Shown here: piece after piece, positions 34,391 through 46,145 of the stretch
Layout of the letters: each line of letters begins with the position of its first letter
How positions within the stretch are numbered: the first letter of the stretch is position 1
Source of the DNA: Hemicentrotus pulcherrimus
Lineage: Eukaryota; Echinodermata; Echinoidea; Camarodonta; Strongylocentrotidae
Length of the DNA stretch: 64,000 nucleotides
Assembly (NCBI GenBank): GCA_003118195.1
Contig: BEXV01001541.1
Span: 19,774-83,773 of the forward strand
Reading direction: 5' to 3'
The notes under the pieces: model-generated
Told to the model about the DNA's origin: nothing
Seen by the model: only the letters and a program-made list of their open reading frames with translations
Database searches by the model: none
Position numbers and translations under genes: made by a program

Positions 34391-34757
34391 GGCACTACAC
34401 ACCCCACGAGGGGAAAGTTTACATGGTCAAATGGGAGGACAGAATGCAGACAAAGATGACGAGCCGGCTGAGAAATTCAAGGCTCAAATACTGCTTCAAC
34501 TGGAAGAAGACCTGCACATCTCCTTGAAGAAAACATATTCAGTCAGTGAATGATGATGGGAAAACTGCATGCGAGGGCATAATACTGAAAGGTGAATGAA
34601 AAAGAAGAGAGATTTGTCTCAAACACTATTAGTGTTTGAGATTAAAGCCAAACAAAAGGAAAAGTTAAAGTTCTCCATCATGATCGTCACAAACCGTTCA
34701 AAAGTAATGACATTCCACAAAGGGCAAAGGAACAATCTTAAAATTGTCTGACTGGAT
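34391..34757 (+). repeat. Direct repeat copy B (partner 33187-33519)
   Basis: See copy A for shared strings. Copy B carries extra sequence near 34592-34648, including TCTCAAACACTATTAGTGTTTGAGA, a small hairpin. Confidence 0.9.
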
Positions 34758-34847
34758 CATCTAGTGGTCGATCGGATATGTTCATACTATTCCTGTATTG
34801 GGCACTATGTCTACCCATTTAAGAGAATTGCAGAACTAGGAAATAAT

Positions 34848-34970
34848 CAGAGATCCCCTCCCTCCATGCGTGATTCGACATGTTGCACTTGGGGGCAAGT
34901 GGGGCACTTTGCTAGAAGATGCCCCCGGAATCGTCCACCGCCCCGACCCACAAGAGGCCATCTCAATTGA
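34848..34970 (+). pseudogene. CCHC zinc knuckle with one Cys lost
   Basis: The frame reads CCTWGQVGHFARRCPRNRP and a Pro/Arg tail ending at TGA 34968-34970. In gag zinc knuckles the pattern is C-x2-C-x4-H-x4-C; here the second cysteine is Trp (TGG at 34890-34892). The rest of the motif fits. It is a relic of a gag nucleocapsid. Confidence 0.7.
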
Positions 34971-35599
34971 AGAGGAGATTTGTCCCTTGAGACGATCACA
35001 AAGGTGACCAGCCCCAAAGTAAAATTGTTTGGCAAGTTGCAGACAATGTATTTGGACGTTTTGTTTGGAATTGTACTGTTGCTTTAGGTGAAGATGGTGT
35101 TTTTGTTATTTTCACTTACTGAGTTTGTTGTGTGTGCTGGATCATCGCAGATGGTTAGTTTACTATCATCTATTCCCAGCACCAGAGAAAAAATGTTGCT
35201 GATATTGATATAATGATGAAAGAATAGTAGGTGACCAGGAGTGGCATTTCTTTGTAAATATGTTTTGTATTAACTAGTAATAAAGGAACCTATATATTTC
35301 CCTAGTTGTCTAGTTTATTTCAAGACTAGATTCTTGTTGAAAGAATATGAATGTGTGTGTGATGCAATTGTTTGATAACTTGTTTCTGTGGACCGACAGG
35401 TGGGAGAAAATTTTTTTTGGTGCTACAATTCCCAGCACCAGAGAACAAATGTTATTGATATTGATAAAAAGAACTCCATGCAAACCAACCAGGCAACTCC
35501 AAGGACACAACCTGACCCATCGCCTCCTGGAAACGAATGAAAACCAAAAAAGAGATATTGCACATGTCAACAAAAAAAAGTCCTTAACACCCGTGGTGA

Positions 35600-35700
35600 G
35601 GTCCGCGTCAACCTTGCAGCTCTTTCGTTCAACTGTGGCACAGAGAATAGTCACTACAGAACTTTCAAACACCTGAATCTCAGAATGGGAGCTCATGCCA
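35600..35700 (+). pseudogene. Short gag C-terminal relic
   Basis: CAACTGTGGCACAGAGAATAGTCACTACAGAACTTTC and what follows matches 45408-45470 and 47165-47225, the C-terminal part of the second gag-like family. Only about 100 bp survives. Confidence 0.5.
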
Positions 35701-35814
35701 TTTAAGCAGCGCGTAGACTAAGTAATGCAAAATATAAAGCTAGTAAAGTAATTAAAATTGATTTTTATTGATATAGACTTTAAATTATATTTTTAGGTGT
35801 TTACTGAGGTCGTC

Positions 35815-35940
35815 CAATTTTAAGTTGATGACGTGGCTGTCGAAACTTTCATCAAACCAGAGATTGTAAGTGTGTCGGAGGCCAGAGGCAGTCCGAAGAA
35901 GTGGCGGATGACGGTGGAAGGCTATATCATTGAGGTCTGT
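35815..35940 (+). other. Short unassigned ORF, possible exon
   Basis: One frame reads VDDVAVETFIKPEIVSVSEA and RGSPKKWRMTVEGYIIEV between a possible acceptor (TTTACTGAG at about 35811) and a possible donor (GAG|GTCTGT). The alternating polar/hydrophobic pattern suggests beta strands. No family was recognised; it may belong to a mobile element. Confidence 0.3.
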
Positions 35941-36104
35941 ATTTTTCTGTATCATTTTGTGTAGAACTGTGATGAGAGGGCTTTAAAAATGATGTTCACT
36001 TTGTAAAGGCCGTTTGTTCAGATGCTAAACATTCCACGAAATATTGAACAAGAAAAAATTGAGTCATAAACATTTAATCTTGCAGTATTATATATTGTAT
36101 ATGA

Positions 36105-36790
36105 TTAAATGTTAACAAGTTTTTTTCTATCATTTTCTTTTTTTGTTTTTCTGATGGTAGTTTTGTTTTTCCATTTTTCATTTTGTCTTTCATCTTTCCA
36201 ATATCTATTCTTTATCATTTTCTTTTTCTGTCTTTCCTTATGTTATTCTTTGTTTCTTCCTTTTATCATATTCTTTGTTTTGCTCATTCTATTACTGGTA
36301 CTTTCTTTTTCTGTCTTTCCTTATGTTATTCTTTGTTTTTATCATTCTATCACTTTCTCTTTCTGTCTTTCCTTATGTTATTCTTTGTTTTTTTTTTTCT
36401 ATCATTTTCTTTTTTTGTTTTTCTGATGGTAGTTTTGTTTTTCCATTTTTCATTTTGTCTTTCATCTTTCCAATATCTATTCTTTATCATTTTCTTTTTC
36501 ATCTTTCTTTATACTATTTTTAGTTTATTCCTTTTATCATCTTTCCTTATGTTATTCTTTGTTTCTTCCTTCTATCACTTTCTCTTTCTGTCTTTCCTTA
36601 TGTTATTCTTTGTTTCTTCCTTCTATCACCTTCTCTTTCTGTCTTTCCTTATGTTATTCTTTGTTTCTTCCTTCTATCACTTTCTCTTTATGTCTTTCGT
36701 TATGTTTATTTGTTGTTTCTTCCTTCTTTCTGTTTTATCTTTTTATCCTTTCATTTTATACTTTTATCATTTTTATCACTATCACAAGGG
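36105..36790. repeat. T-rich minisatellite, about 50-bp unit
   Basis: TCTTTCCTTATGTTATTCTTTGTTT recurs at about 36231, 36313, 36366, 36541, 36591 and 36643. A longer block (36125-36240) is repeated at 36405-36500. The ORFs across it (Phe/Leu/Ser-rich, membrane-like) are composition artefacts, since the units shift frame. Confidence 0.85.
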
Positions 36791-37089
36791 AGGTATCTGG
36801 TACTTAGATTTGATGTCTAAACAAATTTTAACATTACACTCTGACAATAAATGCAGTGTTATGTTCTTCAAGTGGCATGTACATTTTTTAATTTAGAGGG
36901 AGCTATACTAATATTATAGGGACCATTATTAAATTCAATTTGTTATTTTCATTTCATTTCTCCAAATCTATAGCGTTTTAGATTTTATTTCTTTGGAGCC
37001 GAGTGTTTTATCATTTTTAATTCTCAATGGTAATTCAAATTTTGAATTTCATGATCCAATCCTGTTGATGATGAAAAAAAGAATTTTCT

Positions 37090-38275
37090 TCTTAGTTAGC
37101 CTATGTGTATTTTAGTTTGTATTTTATTTCTAGGTTGTAATAAATGTTGTTCATGATTTTTTTGATAGTTTTAATATTTAGTGACATTTAATTTTTAGGT
37201 TTTAACTATAGGAATCTGTCATATAGAAGGGAAAAAAAGAGGAATTTGTGGTAAAGACAGTCAGATTTACTTTGTCAAATCTAACCATACAATAGCAACA
37301 ACAAAATGCAGATTGAGTTTAATAACTCAAAGAACTGTTGATAGCGAATAACTTATCAGATGTTTGCAAATGCCACTTCTAACAACTAGAAAATATAAAC
37401 AAAAAAGATATCTTTTTACATACAGCTTTTTACAAAACGAACATTAGAAATTAGATACCTGTAGAATACAATGTTTATTCTGCATCTGAGACTGATGGCT
37501 TTAAACAGACCAAGATAGAAACTGAGATCAGTGACAGAGCTGGCGAGGTGTCAGAACCTGAATTTGAAATTGCTCAGGATAGTCACAGGCAGGAGGCTCA
37601 TGAACCAGTGAACCAGGCAGACAATGACAAGTCTTTATACAATGGAAGCAGATTGTCATTGATGATGAGTATGATTGTGATCTCAACTTTTGTCATGCAC
37701 CACAGACTGTCTGGGGAATGCATTCAGGACCTGTTAAAACTTGTTGAGCTCCACTATGACAATCTGTGCTGCAACTCCTTGAAGATATTTTAAGACCCGA
37801 TATTACAATCCCTTCATTCCCTTAATAACACAACACCCTTTAAAACAGTACTTTCTGAGTAGTGTAAATACATGCAAGATGAGCACATTCCATTAGAGTA
37901 CAGTCATCCCACTTTCTAGTCAGAAATGGCACTTGACCAAGACCATTTATGTGCATGAGAGCTTTATGTTTAATTCATGAGTGTTAATACTTAATTCATA
38001 AAATATTGACCATGGCCAAATATGGTCTGAAAATGTTGCATGACAGACCATTGATGGGACTCTCCCAAAAAGGTATAAAAAGGGATGCTGGAGTAAAATC
38101 AGCTCGCTTACCAGGTCCTCTCTACCTTTGAGAGAGGAGCTGCTAGTTATACGTTAATCACAATACTTATTAAAATGTAGGTATAGCCTAAATATCTGTT
38201 ACTCGTTATTATGCACCTTGTAATCCTGATGTAGCGAAGTACAGATATCTCCCTCTCCCTTTACATCAGGTAACC
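37090..38275 (+). repeat. Repeat unit copy 1, LTR-like 3' end (partners 39100-40275 and 48110-48735)
   Basis: About 1.2 kb shared with copy 2. It contains an ORF piece (listed separately). The 3' part (about 37980-38240) has GACTCTCCCAAAA, then AGGTATAAAAAGGG (TATA-like at about 38071), an inverted repeat AGCTCGCTTACC and CCTCTCTACC, CTTTGAGAGAGGAGCT, and the copies at 40.2 and 48.6 kb continue to AATAAA. This order, TATA, hairpin and poly(A) signal, is that of an LTR. Confidence 0.75.
37548..37793 (+). pseudogene. Element ORF fragment, copy 1
   Basis: The frame contains SRLSLMMSMIVISTFVMHHR followed by LSGECIQDLLKLVELHYDNL and stops at TAA (37791). The copy at 39634 has CAA at the equivalent codon and reads about 30 residues further. 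The hydrophobic helix followed by LSGE and LLKLVELH resembles the N-terminal part of transposon-encoded proteins I have seen in cnidarian and fish sequences, but no family name can be given. Confidence 0.45.
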
Positions 38276-38368
38276 CCCTCTCTCTCTCTCTGTCTCTCTC
38301 TGTCTCTCTCTCTCCTTTATTGCATCTCTCTCTCTTTTATTGCATCTCTCTCTCTTGTCTCTTGTATT
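38276..38368. repeat. (CT)n microsatellite
   Basis: CTCTCT runs interrupted by TATTGCAT. It replaces the LTR-like end found in the other copies. Confidence 0.9.
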
Positions 38369-39099
38369 GCATCATCCTCTCTACTGGAGGTCAGCAAACT
38401 ACAGTGAGACGATACCTGGTCATTTTCCACTGATCCAAATATCCAAGATTAGGTTGGTTATAGAGAAAGACCTTCAGTCATAACTTTCAGTATATGACCA
38501 ATATAAAACAGTCAAATAGTGGTAACAAGTTAGACACTTCGAGAGGTTGAGCAAATTCTAAAAATACATCTTCCGTATTTTAAAGTCAACTCAATGTCAA
38601 CTCCAGCTCCAGTCATTTGAGAAAGTGTCTGTTCAACAGTAAAAAGAACGATATCCAGTTTAGTCAAAAGTCACGTCCAGCTTCGTTCCCGTACCCGTCA
38701 AGTTCCAGTCCCGCCAAGTCAAGAGAAAGTTTGCTTTTAGGAATGTCATAGAAAGTGGCAAAGAAGGAACAGTTTAAGGTTGCTATGTCAATGACGTTGA
38801 TAGTGAGGCTTGTTCAGATCTCTTAAAGCTTAAGGCAAGAGATAAGATTATTGTCTCTCAGGTAGTTGGAAAAGTAAGCAAAAGTCTCAGACTTGTGAGC
38901 AACACTCTTGTAAGTATATGTTTTTTGATATTTTGGTAGTCATTTACGGGTTTTTATTTGCTTAGTGTCCACTTTTCAACGTTTGAAGATCGTGAAATAA
39001 AGTGTTTCAAATATTCAATTGTGTTGATGGAATGTCATTATTTTAATCTAAATGAAAAACAGGATTTTACTCTAACTTTCTTCTAATAGTTGGCCTACA

Positions 39100-40275
39100 G
39101 TGTATGTGTATGTTAGTTTGTAGTTAATTTCTAGGTTGTAATGAATGTTGGTCATGATTTTGGGATAGTTTTAATGATATTTAGTGTCATTTAATTTTTA
39201 GTGTTTTAACTATAGGAATAGGAAAATTTCAAATGTAACCTCTGTCATATAGAAGGAAAAAAAAAAAAGAATTTATGGTAAAGATAGCCGGATTTCATTA
39301 GTTGTCAAATCTAAACAAAAAATGGCAACAGCAAAATGCAGACGTAGGTTATTAAAGTTAAAGGACTTTTGATAGCTATTATCCTATCAGATGATCGCAA
39401 ATGCCACTTTTAACAACTGGAAAATATAAACAAAAAAGATAATATTTTTTTTAATACATATTTTTACGAAACGAAAATTAGAAGGTAATTGGATACAATG
39501 TTTATTCTGCATCTGAGACTGATGGCTGTGAACAGACCGAGACAGAAGCTGAGATCGGTAACAGTGCTGGCGAGGTGTCGGAACCTGAATTGGAATTGAT
39601 CAGGATAGTCACAGACAGGAGGATCATGAACCAGTGAACCAGGCAGACAATGACAAGCTGTTATACAATGGAAGCAGATTGTCATTGATGACGAGTATGT
39701 TTGTGATCTCAACTTTTGTCATGCGCCACAGACTGTCTGGGGAATGCATTCAGGACCTGTTAATACTTGTTGAGCTCCACTGTTTGACTGACAATCTGTG
39801 CTGCAACTCCTTGAAGATATTTCAAGACCCAATATTACAATCCCTTTATTCCCTTAATAACACAACGCCCTTTGAAACAGTACTTTCTGAGTAGTGTAAA
39901 TAAATGCAAGATGAGCACATTCCATTAGAGTACATGTATGTCATCCCACTTTCTAGTCAGAAATGGCACTTGACCAAGACCATTTATGTGCATGAGAGCT
40001 TTATGTTTTTGAGTGTTAATGTTTAATTCATAAATATTGACCATGGCCAAATATGGTCTGAAAATGTTGCATGACAGACCCTTGATGGGACTCTCCCAAA
40101 AGGTATTAAAGGGGATGCTGGAATAAAATCAGCTCACTTACCAGATCCTCTCTACCTTCGAGAGAGGAGCTGCAAGTTATAAGTTAATCACAATACTATT
40201 ATATTTAGGTATAGCCTAAATATCTGTTAATCGTTATTACGCACCTTGTTATCCTAATAAACGTATCTTTCATTT
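39100..40275 (+). repeat. Repeat unit copy 2, LTR-like 3' end with AATAAA
   Basis: Matches copy 1 through the ORF and the promoter-like region (AGGTATTAAAGGGGATGCTGG at about 40103). It continues to CCTAATAAACGTATC (AATAAA at about 40256). It is followed by GACAGAGTGCGGATAAGTGACACT and CAATACGCCATCAGGA, shared with 48.65 kb. Confidence 0.75.
39634..39894 (+). pseudogene. Element ORF fragment, copy 2
   Basis: Same protein as at 37548, read to a TAG at 39892. Relative to copy 1 it lacks one base near 39597, which puts the upstream acidic region in another frame, and it has two extra codons' worth of sequence after ELHC. The copy is longer at the 3' end. Confidence 0.45.
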
Positions 40276-41340
40276 CAAAGTAGAGAACACAATCTCCTTT
40301 GTTTTATTTGACAGAGTGCGGATAAGTGACACTCAACAATACGCCATCAGGAACAATTATCATCATCCTTTTCATTGCTAAATAGAGAGTGTTACAATAT
40401 TATAGCGATTTTTCAGTCAAGGTGTGAAAGGACAAATTGAGCAACGTTTTCACTGCGCAAAACGCTACATGTATCTTCGCAAAAAGTCAATGAGACAATG
40501 CTTTACGATTGAATTGACAGACCTTACCAAAAGCAAACTCTTCAAAACGCAGGGACGTCACAGCAGAGGGCGTTAAACGGAACTCTAGACCTTATTCCCG
40601 CATTATCAGCACAATTTAGTTTTGTTCAGCACGATTAGTTTGTTGTATTTTCTTTCATTGGGTTTTTCCCATGAATGAAGTTTTGTTATAAGAGTAAAGC
40701 ATCCCATCCAAAAATACAGGTTGATTTTCCCTGTAATTAAGAAAGGCACAGACACATGCATTTTAAATAGGTTAAGTGATTATTAGATTACATAAATGGT
40801 CCACTTTACAATTGTTTAAACATATTTTAATTTCCCGAGGTGTAGAGGAATATTTCTGTTTTTCTCATACCAATCCAGTTTAGGTAGCCATGAACATGAT
40901 GAGTTCTCTTTTCCTTTTTATGTTGGTTTCTTTGAATGTTTTTGGCAATAGATTTTGTTGTCTGATGTATGAAGTGGAGGAGATGATGAAAAAGAAAAAA
41001 GATGACATGATAGTTGATGTGTGCCTGCTGTAGTATTTAAAGAGTCCAGTATTTCCAAGCAGAACAAAAATTCAGATTTAAAGTGTCTGCAGGTGCTGGA
41101 GCGGGAACTGGTCTTGGAAATATGACAGACCCAGTGATGGTCATTTATTTTTCTCTTTTTAAACTAAAAAAAAATGTGTTTATTTTTATTGTAAATGAAA
41201 ATTTCTCATATCATTCACAAAAATCTTACAATGTTATTGGAATATGATTGAAGTTATGGAGCTGATATAAATCCCCCAAATATATATGTACTTCATACAT
41301 GTACAATGTATACATGTATTCATGATTTGTTTGTTTTATC
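40276..41340 (+). repeat. LTR-end-like DNA and small-ORF repeat (partner 51310-51600)
   Basis: 40540-40660 carries CGGAACTC, ATTATCAGCACA and AGCACGATT like the LTR ends at 29.05, 30.8 and 51.2 kb. 40886-41100 matches 51390-51600 (GTAGCCATGA, TTTATGTTGGTTTCT, TCCAAGCAGA). The small ORF here begins MNMMSSLFLFMLVSLNVF and is broken sooner than at 51.4 kb. Confidence 0.65.
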
Positions 41341-41369
41341 TTATTTTGTCTTATCTACATGTAGGTACT

Positions 41370-41480
41370 GGATCTATGGGCACAACAGCCAGGTTCAGCC
41401 ACAATGTCTATCAACGAGTGCCTGGCCATGCGAGTGGGGACATTGCAGTCCAAAGGCCTGTACAAAAATAATTCGAGGTG
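41370..41480 (+). repeat. Isolated copy of the 44-kb repeat ORF start
   Basis: TACTGGATCTATGGGCACAACAGCCAGGTTCAGCC then ATCAACGAGTGCCTGGCCAT matches 43998-44090 and 46415-46505. The reading frame ends quickly. Confidence 0.7.
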
Positions 41481-41499
41481 CGAGCTGGACAGCTGAACG

Positions 41500-42896
41500 G
41501 TGTGCTAATTGAATATAAAAAGACCCAATCCTCCCTTACCTACAGACTTACAACCCTGGACCCCAAGCATTTGCCACCCGCTCCCTCTACCCTCCTTTTA
41601 ATTCAGTCACCGCGGACATTTGGAGATCCCCAACTTTAACTAATTAAAGCTTCGTCCTCGGAACGTTTTGAAAGTTACTGAACTAATGTATATCTTCTTG
41701 TCGCCGTTTGCTGACGATAATAGAAAGGGACTGAAACGACATAACAGTAATACTGCCCTTCACCATTCTGAAGTAAAGAGAACACATCCATCCCAGAATT
41801 ATGGAAAGGGACAAAGGAGACCACTGATTTGTGCTCTTATTGGAGAAAAGTCACAGATTTCGATGTAACAAGGACCGGAGACGAGCACACACATTTAAGA
41901 CCCTCCGACGCCCCAGGACATCGAGAGGAATATCAAGTCTGCTACGCACTGACACCAAGTGAGACGAGTCGCGAGACCAGATCAAGAAAACCAAAGCTTA
42001 GTCAAACTGTCCATGATTAAAAGGCCTATAAACTCTTAAAGACAATTTATTGTCAAAGACTCTAAAAGTCAGAGTAATTTAAATAATCCTTTTTCCTTTC
42101 CCCTTCCCTCTCCTACTAATAAGTAGATCTTAAGTGGGTGATTGTTGATGTGGATTGGTATACGAGCTCAAGTAATTAAGTAAATAATAAGCACCATATG
42201 TAAGGGATAAACACTTAAGAAACAAGAAACTGTAACCTTTTCTCGAACAAACAACCAAGTGAAATTGTAATTGAAACTGAAACTGTTTAAATTTGTAATA
42301 ATTTATGTGGTGGTCTCGTGGGTTTAACTAACACCCCCCACCTCGGCCGCGGTAAGAGGTTGCTTTCTGACTGAAATTAACTGACCTTACCAAAAACAAA
42401 CTCCCTAAAATGTAGAACTGCCGCTGCAAAGGAGTTGGGGGGGGGAACATTAGATATGCAGTATTTTCCTCATTTCATCTTTCTTTATTTCCCAATTTCA
42501 TTTGTTACTTTGTAAACCCAATTTGGGAGGACATTGCCCTCTGACTTATGCCAGGCACTGCAACCCCTATATGTGTGTCGACAAGTGTCAGCATAACCTT
42601 CAATGTCCCTGAACCTGGTAATCACCAGTGATTCACTCTCCCATCCCAGAATTTGGTATAGAACTCTCTTTGTTTCATTCTGCCTCCCAAGAAGGATGAA
42701 AACAACATCTTCTCTCTAACTTTCTTCACTACTACACTTCTCAAAGTTCTTCATCGAAGCAACACGTCAATTTGAGAGCGTCATCATACTTTGTTCCTGC
42801 ATATACACTTGGAATAAATCTAGACTATTTCAAATCTATCTACAGCACTTCATTTTGGAGGATCTAAATATATATCTCATTTCCCTACCATTCACC
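41500..42896 (+). repeat. LTR-like repeat, copy before the single-N join
   Basis: 41570-42420 matches the LTR-like segment at 28.1-29.0 kb in order. 42014-42896 is almost identical to 42898-43787. No long ORF. Confidence 0.75.
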
Positions 42897-42897
42897 N

Positions 42898-43787
42898 TGA
42901 TTAAAAGGCCTATAAACTCTTAAAGACAATTTATTGTCAAAGACTCTAAAAGTCAGAGTAATTTAAATAATCCTTTTTCCTTTCCCCTTCCCTCTCCTAC
43001 TAATAAGTAGATCTTAAGTGGGTGATTGTTGATGTGGATTGGTATACGAGCTCAAGTAATTAAGTAAATAGTAATCACCATATGTAAGGGATAAACACTT
43101 AAGAAACAAGAAACTGTAACCTTTTCTCGAACAAACGACCAAGTGAAATTGTAATTGAAACTGTTTATATTTGTAATAATTTATTAATTTATGTGGTGGT
43201 CTTGTGGGTTTAACTAACACCCCCCACCTCGGCCGCGGTGAGATGTTGCTTTCCGACTGAAATTAACCGGCCTTACCAAAAACAAACTCCCGAAAAACGT
43301 AGAACCGCCGTTGCCAAGGGGTTGGAGGGGGGGGGGGATTAGATATGCAGTATTTTCCTCATTTCATCTTTCTTTTATTTCCCAATTTCATTTGTTACTT
43401 TGTAAACCCAATTTGGGAGGACATTGCCCTCTGACTTATGCCAGGCACTGCAACTCCTCTATGTGTGTCGACAAGAGTCAGCATAATGGCTTCAATGTCC
43501 CTGCACCTGGTAATCACCAGTGACTCACTCTCCCATCCCAGAATTTGGTATAGAACTCTCTTTGTTTCATTCTGCCTCCCAAGAAGGATGAAAACAACAT
43601 CTTCTTTCTAACTTTCTTCACTACTACACTTCTCAAAGTTCTTCATCGAAGCAACACGTCAATTTGAGAGCGTCATCATACTTTGTTCCTGCATATACAC
43701 TTGGAATAAATCTAGACTATTTCAAATCTATCTACAGCACTTCATTTTGGAGGATCTAAATATATATCTCATTTCCCTACCATTCAC
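42898..43787 (+). repeat. Near-identical second copy of 42014-42896 across a single N
   Basis: The two copies match base for base except for a few substitutions and small indels, and the single N at 42897 sits exactly between them. This is what an unmerged contig overlap looks like. Confidence 0.85.
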
Positions 43788-43799
43788 CCAGAGAACCAT

Positions 43800-44000
43800 A
43801 CTAAATTAGCTTGTGCTAGCCAAGTCATCTGTGGTGATTTTGTAGTGAGCCATTTGGAAATCGTGCAATATTGGAACCTTTGTATATTATATTGGAGGAT
43901 TCATTGCTGACTTTCTCAACACGCATAAAGTCGGTAAGTGGAGATTGGTTTTATAATCATTTTATCTGCTCAGCGACCATTCCCGCTTCAGATAGGAACT
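43800..44000 (-). repeat. Inverse-orientation relic of the 61.5-63.4 kb repeat
   Basis: GCTTGTGCTAGCCAAGT, GTGCAATATTGGAACCTTTG, TTGGAGGATTCAT and TAAGTGGAGATT, then GACCATTCCCGCTT match the reverse complement of 62626-63375 in the same order with an internal deletion. Confidence 0.6.
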
Positions 44001-44034
44001 GGATCTATGGACACAACAGCTAGGTACAGCCGCA

Positions 44035-44427
44035 ATGTTCATCGATGAGTGCCTGGCCATTCGAGTGGGGACAATGCAGTCCAAAGGGCAATATAAAGAA
44101 AACTATGATATTCAGAAGATGAGGGGTGAGACAAACCTCAAACCAACAGGTGCACTAAATGACAGGGAGAGATTCTACATGCTCGGTAGTACTGCGAGGT
44201 TTGGTCTGATGGATAAAACGCAATCGACATATCTCAATCACACCCCTGTGAAAATGCAGACTACAGCCTACGACGATGGTTCAGGTGGATCATGCCAGCC
44301 AATCCTGATCTATAGACACAAAGGGCAACTACAGCCGCAATGTCCATCGACAAGTGCCTGGCCATTCGAGTGGGGACAATGCAGTCCAAAGGCCAATACA
44401 AAGAGCAATACGACATCCAAAAAATGA
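44035..44427 (+). pseudogene. Repeat-family ORF of unknown function, first copy
   Basis: The frame begins MFIDECLAIRVGTMQSKGQY and includes KMRGETNLKPTGALNDRERF, then runs into a second, shifted copy of itself and stops at TGA (44425-44427). The same sequence recurs at 44340, 44530, 44751 and 46460. No domain was recognised. It lies just 5' of the second gag-like segment, so it may be part of that element. Confidence 0.4.
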
Positions 44428-44934
44428 GGGGTGAGACAAACCTCAAACCACCGGGTGCACTCACTGACAGGGAAAGGTTCCACATGCCCGGTAGTAGTGC
44501 GAGGTTTGGTCTGATGGATAAAACNGAAGATGAGGGGTGAGACAAACCTCAAACCAACAGGTGCACTAAATGACAGGGAGAGATTCTACATGCTCGGTAG
44601 TACTGCGAGGTTTGGTCTGATGGATAAAACGCAATCGACATATCTCAATCACACCCCTGTGAAAATGCAGACTACAGCCTACGACGATGGTTCAGGTGGA
44701 TCATGCCAGCCAATCCTGATCTATAGACACAAAGGGCAACTACAGCCGCAATGTCCATCGACAAGTGCCTGGCCATTCGAGTGGGGACAATGCAGTCCAA
44801 AGGCCAATACAAAGAGCAATACGACATCCAAAAAATGAGGGGTGAGACAAACCTCAAACCACCGGGTGCACTCACTGACAGGAAAAGGTTCCACATGCCC
44901 GGTAGTAGTGCGAGGTTTGGTCTGATGGATAAAA
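44117..44934 (+). repeat. About 408-bp duplication around a single N (44525)
   Basis: 44117-44524 and 44526-44934 are the same sequence with a single clear difference (GACAGGGAAAGG against GACAGGAAAAGG). Within each is a further, diverged internal duplication of about 300 bp (44020-44240 resembles 44325-44525). The outer duplication is probably an assembly artefact, the inner one real. Confidence 0.85.
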
Positions 44935-44991
44935 CGCTATCGACATATCTCCATCACACCCCTGTCAAAATGCAGACTACAGCCTACAAAG

Positions 44992-45550
44992 ATGGTTCGG
45001 ATGACTCATGTGACCCATAGGGATCAACGAGCCAAGGAAATTTCGGGAAATGGCTTTTCCGGAGGCTACCCGGAGGCAGGCGCCAAAACCATAACGCCTG
45101 TCTCTCCTACCCCTGGCATGGAAGCCCATCGTTCCTATTCATCTTCGCTCCCTCCTACCATTAGAATTGACCTTCCTCCTCGTTTCTCTAAGGATGGTGG
45201 TGAGGATTTCCATCAATGGTGAAGACAGTTGGAAGTTGCTGTCGAAGCAGGAGCTGGAGAAAGTGTAGCTCTAGTTCAACTGCTACTATCCCGCCTGTTA
45301 CAGGTTCAGCATTTTGGCCGTGGGATTCCCTGCCCAATGAGACAAGGAGTGATTTCACCCTTGTAAAAAGAAAATTGTCTGACATTTTCTTGAAGATGTA
45401 ATTGCATTCAACTGTGGCACAGAGCAAAATCGCAACAGAATTTTAAATTCCTTAAATCTTACAATGTATGATCACACCTTGTCATTGCTGCAAAGAAAGG
45501 ATAAGATTAGGTTAAAGGCAGCATAAATTAAGGCAAGGGCATTAGAAGAC
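44992..45550 (+). pseudogene. Second gag-like family, copy 1
   Basis: The frame to 45220 reads SYSSSLPPTIRIDLPPRFSK then GGEDFHQW and a TGA. In other frames follow RQLEVAVEAGAGESVALVQL, LPNETRSDFTLVKRKLSDIF and STVAQ-type sequence to about 45540. These fit the capsid of a gypsy-like gag (P-x-F-x-G-x-x-F-x-x-W pattern). The TGA after W and the shift near 45290 break it. A second copy at 46.8-47.3 kb has the same TGA. Confidence 0.6.
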
Positions 45551-45699
45551 TACAAAACTAGTCTTGTAACTAAAAGACACATTGATTGAGGAGAGGACTT
45601 GGTCACTGGATTTTCAGATGCAATGGTTAAGAAAATTGTACAAGATTGCAATGTTGAGTTTTCATTTAGTGGATTTTTTGCACGATATGACTTTCCAAG

Positions 45700-45900
45700 T
45701 CGTCAGATGGCATCTGATGTATGGTCAATCCCCAGCTGCAACCCCCCACCTGCAACCCCTCTGATATATTGTGATCTGTGGAATGTTATATTGGAGTCGG
45801 GATCCTTCACCTTTTAAAAAGAGAAGTAGGAATATCTGAAAAGATTATAGGCGAGTGGAAATTTGTTGTAAATCATTACCTCAATACTCAGATCAGCAAA
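45700..45900 (+). repeat. Repeat copy (partner 49235-49420)
   Basis: Shares CCCCACCTG, AACCC and TGATATATTGTGATCTGTGG, AATGTTATATTGGAGTC and AAAGATTATAGG with 49.25-49.42 kb, where it directly follows the RecQ C-terminal fragment. Confidence 0.85.
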
Positions 45901-46145
45901 ATCCCACAAGTTAACCAATATTTAAGGTTATTATCTGTGTGCTTTGTTGTGTGATTTGTATCAGGCTGTAGACATGTGTGTAAGGCTCCACAGTTGCGAT
46001 ATGTGCAGTATTATAATTTATTGATGATTGATGGTTTGAAGGAGACATCATAAATGCATAAGTAATTAAGAAAGCAACTATTCTATCAAAAAGAGCTGTT
46101 TAATTTTACAATGCATTAACAGCTTCTTGATACAGCCTTTACTAT

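Noticed and set aside
36109..36896. 237-codon Phe/Leu/Ser ORF resembling a multi-pass membrane protein
   Set aside because: It lies on a T-rich minisatellite whose approximately 50-bp units shift frame, and three frames are open together.
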